Assembly (NCBI RefSeq): GCF_030272615.1
Contig: NC_081414.1
Location: 523,326,137 to 523,390,136, forward strand
Length of the DNA: 64,000 bases
Direction: 5' to 3'
Source of the DNA: Cryptomeria japonica
Lineage: Eukaryota; Streptophyta; Pinopsida; Cupressales; Cupressaceae
Numbering within the stretch: the stretch's first letter is position 1; each line of letters starts with the position of its first letter. A program made the translations under genes and the position numbers. Below are positions 32,951 to 43,341 of this stretch, piece after piece. Below the pieces are notes generated by a model. That model worked only from the letters and a program-made list of their open reading frames with translations, searched no databases and was not told the origin of the DNA.

Positions 32951-34192
32951 CCTCGGGGTTATGAACTGTTGCATATACTCTATGTGACTTTCTTGCATCA
33001 CCAATAGTAGGGTTCTGAAGTAGTTGCTCTCTACTACCCTAACTCCTAGGTGTAGTACTTGACAAACACTCTAATGTCTCCACATGAGAAGCAATCTCAC
33101 TTGACAAACACTCTACTCCTAGGTGTAGTACTCGACTATTGTACACTACCTCTGCTAGAAGCTGGCTGCAAACTTTGTGTTGGTTGTGGAGTAGGTCTCC
33201 TATCACATTGTTGACTACAACCTCTATCCACCTAAAATATATCTCCTTGCATAATGTTATGTCCCTAAGAGTGCCTCCTCTTAAACCGATGTATATTATG
33301 GAAAGAAGAGGGATGGCTCCTATCCACACCTACAGACTATTATTGTGAACCTCTCACCACTGAACATGTAAATAGTGCACTATCCATCCATCCTCCTAGA
33401 ACACCTTCTGTAGAACCTCCTGTAGATAAGGTATGATTGTCCTCATCTAACCTCACCTTCTCTACAACTACCTCTAAGGTCTTAGGTGCGTGCATCCTAA
33501 CCTCACCACTAATACAATCATTGAGTCCTCTCACAAAGTGATGGATAAGCATTAACTCATCTCCTACTATACCACATACTCCTTGAGATTGAAAAAAAAT
33601 GCTAATACTCATCCACTAACATCCTATGTTGTCTAAGATCATGTAACTCATCAGGCTTACACTGCCTCCAATACTCTGAAAGAAACTGTGCTTGAAATCG
33701 CTCAAGGAAAATCTCCCATGAAATTGTGGTGATCTCTAATTGCATCTTCTTTTCCTCAGTGCACCACCATGTAAAAGCGAAGTCACGTATGTGCATAATG
33801 GCACACCTCACCTTAGTGTTGTTTCTATAGGGATGCATACAAAAACATCGGCTCAAATCTAACAACCAGGTCTCAGCCTCCATACCGGTACCTAAACCAT
33901 GAAATGTAGGAAGGTGAGATCTCAACAAGTCCCTCATGTGAATAGCTATTAACTCCTCTTGATCAACAACCGTTTGCTTCCTACAAGAATGTCAAAGTTC
34001 TCTCTCCTATCGCTTAGACTAGTGTGAATCCTCCTGTCGTTTCTCCTCCTATCTCGGTCCTAACTGGCCAAGAAGCTCCTATAACACCTTCAATAGCTAT
34101 AGAATCACATCTCCTCCAAGCTTCTCTTGATATTTCTCACTATGGTGTGACTCATCCGAAACCTTAGGATGAGGATTCCCAGGAGTCCCCAT
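32951..34192 (-). pseudogene. Gypsy Z gag
   Basis: The first plausible ATG is at 34192 on the minus strand. A Retrotrans_gag-like core is at 33937-33602 (LPTFHGLGTGMEAETWLLDL, AFTWWCTEE, ISWEIFLERFQAQFLSEYWR), followed by IHHFVRGLNDCISGEVRM at about 33560. The zinc-knuckle region at 33330-33040 is too shifted to show a clean CCHC. Multiple stops. Confidence 0.75.
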
Positions 34193-34359
34193 AAGTCCAC
34201 CATGTTCACATCTGCATCCTCTACCTCTAGCACACATATTGACTCACAAGACGTAAAAGGACACTATAAGATACTAAAGTAGGCCACTAAAACAAGAAAT
34301 TAAATAGCAGGGGTAAAACCATTGGGCAATACCACGCTAAGTGTTTAACAAACACAATG

Positions 34360-34371
34360 GGCTCTGATACT
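34360..34371 (-). other. Gypsy Z primer-binding site
   Basis: The minus strand reads AGTATCAGAGCC directly inside the LTR tip, one base from the initiator-Met tRNA match TGGTATCAGAGCC. This places the 5' LTR to the right and confirms minus orientation. Confidence 0.75.
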
Positions 34372-34374
34372 ATA

Positions 34375-37300
34375 TGTAATGCCCACCAAAACAACCTAGA
34401 GAAATAAAGTCAAACTACTCCATGAGGGATAATATTATTATTTTTTGTTTAATAAAATAAATTCAATTAACTTATATTATCAACATGATTAAGCTTTGAT
34501 TAACTTAGTTTCATCTTACTCTTTGGTTTATCTTAATAAGTTCTCACGCAAGCGCAATTTAAATTATGATACCTTGTCTATTCCCTAGGGTACATTAATG
34601 TCATTATTTTAAATTTCAGCAACAAGATCTACTTACTAAAATTATTAAACATTGAGAGTTATCTTTAGCTATAGTCAACTATCATGAGATAACTTTACTT
34701 ATCCATTATTATCATGCATATGCATAAATGCACTCTAGCTAACTATCCCTTTCATGACATGCAACTACATGATCATGGATGCAATATAATCTACTATTGA
34801 TCCATTTGCAATTCTATACAACACATGATGTCCACTAATTCCCATCTATGCTCATATACAAATCCAAATAACTATCTTTCATGATGCATTCTACTAGCCT
34901 CTATAATCCATATGATATGACGCAAGTATATCCCCTTTAGCCTAAAGTTCAATTTAAACACCAAATCCAAATATTCCTAATCTTGTAACCATTCCATACC
35001 TTAAGAACATAATTCATCTATCATGATAATCCATCTCCTAGTGCATGATCATTAATTAACATGAATCCTTGATGCATTATGCAATGTCTAACTTCTTCCT
35101 TTTGACCTTACATAATGCATATCATGAAATGCATATATCTCTTACCATTATGTTGCATACGAGTTCCTACTCCTATTATGATAGTATCTTTAATGTTACC
35201 CGCATGGATAATGCATAGATCTATATGCCCTTCCACTTATTACTACTATGAAATGCATCCTTACTAACTTTCCAATACAACTATCAGAGTATTGTCATTA
35301 ACTATACATGATATAATTTATTGTAGCTATCTTATTAATGGCATCATATCAATTATGCCTACTTATTGATATCATTCTTCATTAGTTATTCAGCCACATG
35401 TCTTGTTTAGTTTCAATTTTTTTTGTCTAAGGTCCTTTGTTACATAGCATGTTTTCTACCTCTAATCATTTCATGCATTCACTATTGTTCTTTATCCCAT
35501 TAATCATATCATATGTTTGAGGTTCTCATGTTTAATGTTTCCATAATCTAATTGCAACTCTTTAATAATCTTATGAAATTAATCCATTTCCATAAACTAC
35601 GTCTACTTCAAACATTGAAGCATAACAGGATAAAGTTAGATAAATAATCCTTTCTTTATTCCATTAGAACATAGCCATACATCAATTATATAACATATCA
35701 ATATCACTTGAATAATTACAATCTTATTTTTTAGTCACTACAACATGAATATAGCTCATCTAGCACAAGTACATATGTTCTCCTATAACTATTTCAGGTG
35801 TTTACATTTTATTTTCATATACATAAATGAGTATTATAAAAGAATCACTATAGCAACTATAAATCTAAATACATATATTGGCTGCCATGAACTTTGCCAT
35901 CAAAATGAAGATCTGATCCACGCACGAAGTGACAGCAAGCAAGGGAAAAACCCCAATGGTAAAAAACACCAACCACCCGACCAATGTGGAACCTAGAAGG
36001 ATCCACCCCTAATGCTAGGAGATGATGCTAGGTCCCAATGCACAGTCTACATCTAAGGTTGACACTTAATACCAAGGAATAGTGATGGGGAGGTTACTCA
36101 AAGAGAGCTAATACCTTGTTTAAGGGAAGTTATATATTTTCCTAGTGGGCTTCATGCTTTATTCATATTGTCTTCTAATCAATTTAGACACCTAAGCTCT
36201 CTAGGAGTGCTCCTAATCTAGATGTGCTCACTGATTGCTCAAGCATGGTTGAGATTCCCTAGGGTAAATCCAACCTTACACTCTAAAACTCCTAGCAAGT
36301 GCTTGTAGAGTTTGTAGTAGGTGTTTGTGATGTTTTCCAAAGTAAATCAATTGGTTTTGAGTGAGGGTTTCATTCTTTTCCCCATCGCTTCTTCCTTTTC
36401 CTATTTTCTAGGCCTAGTAGCCCTAGAGCCCCAATTAGCCCTACCTAACCAGTTTTTGTGGATTTTCTCCCAATTTATCCAAAGACCCACACAAACTCTT
36501 TGCTGATCAGGTTACCCTTTTGGAATTACTTTCCAACTTCTAAATTTAGGAATCTTAGTCTGACTGTATAGGTACGAAAATCGAGAAATGCTTGTTTTAG
36601 GTGGTTTTAGGCTTGTTTTGGTCTTTTTCCAAGGGTTAGGTGTCTTTCTTGATCTACCACACCTCCAAATTCACACATATGTTATACCACACATCACTTG
36701 TTTATCCCAAACAATCTAAAACTCCAACCCTGCTCATTCCTGCAAACACTTGCATCATCTCATTCATTTCCTAACCGGGCTATGACTGAGCTCACCTAGG
36801 AAATGATGCTCATTAGCATTTCAATGACTTCCAAAGGAAAATAAAAGCTATATAGACTATAAAAAGGTTCCATGGCTTGAGTCCCAAGGGTTATTGAGAA
36901 TAACTCAAAGGACTTCAAGCTAGAGCCATGTCTGGGCCTCTCAAACCCTTACTCAGGTCAAGAGCTTACAAAATTGGAAACTCAATTCAAACCTACAAAT
37001 AAAATAGTAAAATTTCTTCTTGAGCACTTAAAAAACATGTGCAAAACAACAAGCAAGGTAGAACAATACAATCAATCCATTAAGTATGGATTGCTGCTCT
37101 AATTCTTGACAAAATGTAATGTAAAACTTCAAAAATGGTCTCAAAATATATTACAATCTACTCTAGGCATTGAACAACCTCATTACATTTATTCTCCAAG
37201 ATTTTATATGCCATTTGTGGCCTAACTAACTCTCCATCGGTTCCCTAACCAACCCTTTGCACAAAAGTGCAAAAAGTTGTCAAGCAACTTTGACAACTAT

Positions 37301-38193
37301 TGCCAAAAAGTGCATTTTTGCCTTACATGCTTAATTTTCTTCTCCACACCATCTAAGATGACTAAAAACCATTACATTGACATTTCCCAATGCCAAAAAA
37401 GGCTATTCAAGGCATTTTTCATCAAAATGCAAGATTTTGCCATTTTAGGCTTACAAGGGCTTACAAGCCAAAATTGAGAAAATGCATTGTCCTAAGGACA
37501 TTCAACCTACAAAAGAATTACAACAACAAATTAAGACCTAAGAGAAGACTCTTATTCACCACTCCAAACCAAACTATTAAAAAACACACCAAAATCTAGA
37601 AACTAGACTCAAAACTAGGTGCTCCTGCACCAACTAGACCATAACATAGACTCTCATGCATGAACAAACATAAAAAACAAAATAAGGAAACTCCCAGAGG
37701 CTATCAATTCAAACAAGGAAAGAATGAAAATGCAACCAATAAAAAGGGGACACATGTAGGAGTGGAGTGTCATCACATGTCATCCACACAACATAACAAT
37801 AAGGCACTAGCTTGATGGACATGTGGAGCCATCTCAACCTATGAGAGACTAAGGGACATTAGCTTACCATCTTCATGGCCTTCTCATGCCTATCATAAAA
37901 CATCAACCCTAGGACTAGGCCATGAGGTTAAATAATATTATTATCTTATTAGTTTGCTAACTACCCATACCATATTAATTTTAGGTTATCACTTATTTTA
38001 TAATGCAAGGGAAACCCCCTTGTGCCCTGGTGGTCTAAACTTCATGCATTCGTACAAGAAACCTCATGAGAGTCTATCTTTCATGACCTTGGTCATCACA
38101 AGGAAGCCCACTTCCCCTATCATGGACCCATACAAAAGTAACATGCCCAAGAGGTCCTATAAGGAAGAATGCAAACTGAAAAGAGATTAATAT
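34375..38193 (-). repeat. Gypsy Z 5' LTR, split by a solo LTR and cut by X+
   Basis: The tip TGTAATGCCCACC at 34375 adjoins the Z PBS. From 35458 the sequence matches the left repeat R (16250 onward). A foreign 1,550-bp LTR interrupts at 36083-37632, and X+ begins at 38194, so the outer end is not visible. Without the insert about 2.27 kb remains, so this would be a long LTR. A dyad word TCACGCAAGCGCAATTTAAA occurs near 34541. No genes. Confidence 0.6.
36083..37632 (-). mobile_element. Solo LTR of a G-related gypsy family
   Basis: Compared with the left repeat R, this 1,550-bp block is an insertion. It has TG...CA ends (TGATGGGG at 36083, CTGCACCA at 37632) and flanks AATAG (36078-36082) and ACTAG (37633-37637), a 5-bp target duplication with one change. 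The empty site in the left copy reads ACTAG. Its ends resemble the G LTR (TGATGCAG...GCACCA), including a GGTGC-TCCT-GCACC terminal hairpin. No internal coding sequence is present, so it is a solo LTR. Confidence 0.8.
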
Positions 38194-39210
38194 TGTAATA
38201 CCCTAAAAATGGTCATCTAAACCATGGGCCCCTAATCTCAACACCGTCACCAAGATCCTAACCAAAGGCAATTAAATAAATCTTGAGCACACAATTAATT
38301 TTTTAATCATCAAATGTCACATGGCAAAATTAATCACTCAATATTAATTAATGTTTATTTAATTAATTGATCATTCCAAGTAAATCATTTTAAACAATTG
38401 TCTTATTTATTTTAATTAAATATCTTTTGCATATTTAATTTAATAAATCAATTTGCCATCAAATCTTCAAAAAAGGAATTAATTGACCAAGAAAGAAATA
38501 AAAATTGAGAAAAGAAATCAATTGGAGATAATCTTGAAAAACAAATTAAAAATTGATAAATAATCTCAGAGAAAGCAATTAAAACAATTAAATTTCAAAA
38601 TTGAATGAAATAGAGAATAAATCAATTTTTTCTTATTTTATGTTAATTTTAGTTCAATTTCTTTTAAAACTAAGAAAAGCATCCAATCACGTCAATTCAC
38701 CTGGATTGTGCTTCCTCTTGGAAAATCTTGACCGCTCATCATCATTTGATCTTAGCCATTGGTTTCTTTGTGAATTTTCTATAAATTCAGGCTCTCATCT
38801 CTCATTCAGAGATCTTGGAGAATATATTGTTATTATGTTGTTTTTGGTCTAGGTTCATTGAGAATTTGCATATTAGTTATTTCATATTCCTTAAATCATT
38901 TATCTTAAATATTCATACATTGCTTAAATCATGTTAGATTAATCTTGCATATCTAGCTTAAATCTTGCATTCTTCTAGCTTAAATTCATGCTCATATAGA
39001 TTTAAAAATCCTTCATTTAGGTGTTGTTTAGTCATTGGATAGCTTAGCAATCTAAGAGCAATCTAAACTAACATCTACTAGAAGGCAATGGGTGGCTTTG
39101 TTATAGTTTTATTATTCATTGATTATTGATTTACTAACCATGCATCTAATGACTTAATTGAAGTGTTGTGTATTCTAGATACAGATCTAGGTCCACTTTT
39201 CACACACACA
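38194..39210 (+). repeat. X+ 5' LTR (about 1.0 kb)
   Basis: It begins TGTAATACCCTAAAAATGG where the R repeat is interrupted, and ends in CACACACACA just before a PBS-like word at 39214 (TGACGCCCACCCTGGGG). The 3' LTR is not in the window because Copia A- interrupts the element. The start word resembles the X- LTR start. Confidence 0.6.
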
Positions 39211-39213
39211 TTT

Positions 39214-41896
39214 TTGACGCCCACCCTGGGGTAGAAGACTAATTTTTCAGCCTCAAAATCATTTTTAAATTTTTTTTGCAGGTTTCATCTATACAATCTC
39301 TACGAAATATCGTACGAGTAGTATTACTGCATCGTACGACATTCTATTGAAGCCTTTTATTTGTCGTATGAATCAGAAAATGGTGTCGTATGACATTCTG
39401 TTCTGAATATTTGATTTTGTCTTATGTCGTCCTATGCTTAGTTCTAACTCGTATGACAAAATCCTTTTGTAATTTCACTCTATGAGAATTGTCATACGAG
39501 TTACTGTTTTGTCGTATGAAAAACAAAGTTTTTTTTAGGGGTTTGCTTGAAATTAGGCTTGTGGAAGGTCAATATATATATGGAATATAACATTTAAGTT
39601 AAATGTTATATTCCATATATATATTGACCTTCCACAAGCCTAATTTCAAGCAAACCCCTAAAAAAAACTTTTTTTTTCATACGACAAAACAGTAACTCGT
39701 ATGACAATTCTCATAGAGTGAAATTACAAAAGGATTTTGTCATACGAGTTAGAACTAAGCATAGGACGACATAAGACAAAATCAAATATTCAAAACAGAA
39801 TGTTGTACGACACCATTTTCTCTTATACTTTAAGTTATATTCCATATATATTGTCAGGATGTTTGAGAGGGGTTTCGAACCTCCAGGAGTTATAATGCAA
39901 AATCTAGTTTTTGGAGGATCTTCCAAATTTCAGACTTAGTCAAATTTTAGGGCATTTCAGCATTTAGAGTGAAAAATTTGTAACCACAAATTGAGATTAG
40001 GCTTGTGTAAGCTCACAAAGAGATTTGATATTTCACTAACTTTTTATTCTTGCAGGTTTCTAACAATTTCTTGCAGGTTGGAGGAGTTAGATTAGGAATT
40101 TTTTTTTGAAAAACAAATTACTTTTTCAGGTTTTTTTTTTTGAATTAAATTTTGATTACGCTAACTCTAACCCTGAATTGTCTTCTGTCTACCTGATATT
40201 TTCATAGCCTAACCAATTTCTTGAAGGATGCTTGTCAAAGAATTTATCAATCAAACATATGCCTGTCAAAGAATAAGAATAAAAACAACATGACTACTGA
40301 TATGTTGTTTTTGCAGGTTGCCTAAAGAGAATCAACCAAACATTATGTATTCTTTAAATTCATTTTTTTAGGCACTTAAATTTCTATTTGGTTAATGAAC
40401 AAATCTATCTTTTGTGTTTTCAGAAAAATCTAAGAGGTAGGAGAGTATGCTCTTATCTTTTATAGACAATCAGAAATCTAGACCCTTGAGGCTTTCTCTA
40501 AAATTGAGATTTGTGTACCTTTAGCGGGCCTGTCATAGTGGGAAAAAGTAATCACCTTGTGAGAATGACCCAAGTAAGTATAGCTGGACATGAGAATCCT
40601 AACTCACTATAATAAATAGGCCTCTGATGATTAAAGTCTCAAAGGATGGGATTATTTGAGTTTTCTCTTTGAGATCTCCCATATCAAGCATTTTGTAGGG
40701 CCTCACGGTCTCAATCACATTTACGTGACTATAGCCTGTTTCGGTACCTTGTTGGGCTATAAGCCTCAATCATGCTTGCGTGAATTGAAGGGGTAATTTC
40801 AAATTAAATTCTTGACTAAGAACTATAAGATTAGAAGCTACTCGGTTCACCTCCGAAAGGTTGATAATCTTTGTGCAAGAGAGATAGTAACTCTCCCAAG
40901 ATACTTGTCATTTCATGCCCCCATTAGCATTTGGAGTCAGCTAATACGGTGTTGAAAATCCATTACGTGAGACTTAGTGGCCATATTCTGATTAGCTATT
41001 GGGTGTGTACTTGAGTCTAAAAGAAAATGTTTTCTTCTCTCACCAATTTTCATAGGGTTTGCATGTTGTGATTGGAGTTATTATTCATATCATGTGTTTT
41101 CTATGTTTTCATCCCTAAAACTAAAACTGAAATACTAAAACTGGAGAAAACAAATCAACAACTCAGTGATAAACTCTGTTCATGTCAGAACTAGTCTACC
41201 CTAAGTCAAAATTTTGTCCAAAACTAGTCTATCCTAGTCAAAAATTAGTCCATCTCGGAATTGGTCATACTCAGTTGTCATACTCAGCTATCGAAAAACT
41301 CAAAATTTTTGTCTCTACCCTATGAATAGTCCTACGAACCTGATCATTTATCATTCTGCACCATATCCTCTGTCATACAAAATCATAAGTCTGTCATCCT
41401 AAGTTAAATCTTGTGTCATATGAAACAAAACTGCACTAAATTTTTTATCATTTTAGACATAGCCATTTGTCATATGGTACTAGGCAGCAACTCGTACGAA
41501 ACAAAACTATTGTCATCCTAAAGCTATTAAATTGTCATCTGGCTCAGAAAATCCTGTCATACAAATCTCTGATTTTGTCAGTACAGAGCAGTCAAACTTG
41601 CCTAGATCAGTCTACAATGAGCATAAAATTGGTTATCATCCTCCAAAGCATAAACAACCTTGATAGTGTACCACTGCCGTTGCGTTGCACGATTTTGTCG
41701 ATCATCTTTAAGCTAGTTCAAACAATATCTTATCAAACCTAAGTTAACTTAGATAACATCTTACACAAGATAGATCATTCTTGAAACGAGACCAGATCTT
41801 AATAACTTCTCTTAATCACTACGTTAAATGAATAACTAGCTACAATTTGATCTTGACTTCCGCGACACACCTAGCTCTTGGTCCCGTCGGTTATAA
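39214..41896 (+). other. X+ leader region between LTR and ORF
   Basis: No coding region. It contains the PBS-like word at 39214, the palindrome, and many further TCGTACGA/GTCATACGA-type words (39306-39420 and 41340-41580). A block at about 40430-40800 is homologous to the X- leader and carries two TCACGCAAGCGTGA-like dyads, at 40708-40729 and 40764-40783 on the opposite strand sense to X-. Confidence 0.6.
39375..39821. repeat. 447-bp near-perfect palindrome in X+ leader
   Basis: The arms 39375-39597 and 39599-39821 are reverse complements around a single centre base, G39598 (AACATTTAA-G-TTAAATGTT). By eye only a handful of differences occur over 223 bp. The arms are rich in GTCGTATGA/TCATACGAC words. 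Such a structure could extrude as a cruciform or be transcribed into a long hairpin. It begins about 165 bp after the X+ LTR end. Confidence 0.95.
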
Positions 41897-42208
41897 ATGC
41901 TTGTTCAAACCAGAAGCTCTTCTAAATTTTTTGGCAAAAGTAAGAATCTCATGGATACCTTAGCTCCAATTCCCATGGCTACCTTGGCTCAAATGCTTCA
42001 AGATATCAAGGAAGAAATATATGACATGAAAATCCAACAAAATAAATCAATGACTCCATTTGAAAAACAAATGCATGATATCAAGAGTGAGAAACTTCAA
42101 GGAATGCTAAAATGATTATGTGATTTGACAAGCAAATACCAACAAATAATTGACAATCAAAGACCAAATCTCATACAAGATCACAAAACACCTTCATCAA
42201 GACAAAAA
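41897..42208 (+). pseudogene. X+ gag-like ORF, N-terminal part before Copia A+
   Basis: The ATG at 41897 opens LVQTRSSSKFFGKSKN. A helical segment follows (ATLAQMLQDIKEEIYDMKIQ), then a stop (TGA at 42113), then the same frame runs on to SSRQK at the Copia A+ junction. After removing Copia A+ and one AAAAA copy, the frame continues without a shift at 48923 (DIYSLDRQFTPLEQSIESAL). This joins it to the gag-like part on the far side. Confidence 0.65.
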
Positions 42209-43284
42209 TGTTGGTATTTTGGTATGGTTTTGTCATTGATGTCAACACCTACTAAATACACCTACTTTGGAGATCTAGCAACATTCACCGGCAAACAGTA
42301 AACTGTGCAACAATTACCAGTATACGGTTCACCGACATGATATAATGTTCACCGGCAAGATATAATGTTCACCGGTACCTGAAATGACATGGAAGACACT
42401 TGGTAATATAGAAGACATCATGTGGACACTTTATTTTGAAGTAATAATCATTGGTATACTCTTATTTGCATATTTGCTTTTACCGGCAAATAGGTCCAGG
42501 TTATCTAGGGTTTCACCGACAGGCTTATCTTTTCTAGATCAGCATGGCACACTATGGAGATGATATATTATTGTTGTAAATGCATTAAGCTGACATGTTC
42601 AATCATTATTGCATCGGATATTGTATTATTTGTAAAATGTTTTTATTGTAATATCTTGTAGAACCGACCTACTAAAATTGGTCTTAGTGTATGGTATAAA
42701 TGTAAGATCTTATTTGTAAGATCAAGTGTGGAATGCAAAAAAGGATTGTGTGAAATTATATGTGAGATTAAGTAGAGGTATACACGAAGACATCATTCGA
42801 AGGTGAAGTTAGGTATTTGTAGAAGCATATCAGCATTACACCGGTACTGAATCCAGCATATGAAGATGCTATTTTGTATAGTACATTCTTATTGGGTCTA
42901 ACCATCCAACTGTAGTCAGTGTGACTCCCATTTGTGATTGAGTAGTGAGCTCTAGGCTGTTGGCCTTTCTACATGTGCAGACCCCTCTTTGTACACTTAC
43001 TATCTATAGTAGTATCATTTGATTGTGGGTAAGGTTTCCCACTATGTTTTTTCCCCTTACAGGTTTCCACGTACAAATATTGGTGTCATGTGTTATGGAT
43101 GACTTTGTGCTTATGTTTCATGCATTAAGTCTTACCGATATAGCAATTTTCTGTTAACACTGTTTACCGGCATACTTAACTATCTTACTGGTATTAAGCA
43201 TTAAGTTGGTTAATAAGTTTCTGGTTTGATTTTATTTGACAACTGATTCAGCCCCCCCCCTCTCAGTTGTCTCTGGGACCTACA
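42209..43284 (+). repeat. Copia A+ 5' LTR
   Basis: It starts TGTTGGTATTTTGG and ends GGGACCTACA. It holds three copies of a 20-bp unit, GTTCACCGGCAAGATATAAT, at 42327, 42347 and 42367 (the last partial). The 3' LTR has only two, which accounts for most of the length difference (1,076 versus 1,058 bp). It also holds the conserved copia block at about 43029-43077 and a C run (43252-43260) before TCTCAGTTGTC. Confidence 0.95.
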
Positions 43285-43286
43285 AT

Positions 43287-43298
43287 TGGTATCAGAGC
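43287..43298 (+). other. Copia A+ primer-binding site
   Basis: TGGTATCAGAGC, two bases after the LTR end, is the standard complement of plant initiator-Met tRNA 3' sequence. It is intact. Confidence 0.95.
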
Positions 43299-43341
43299 CT
43301 TGTCCTCTTTTTGTAGAAGTTTAACAACTTGAGTAGATCCA

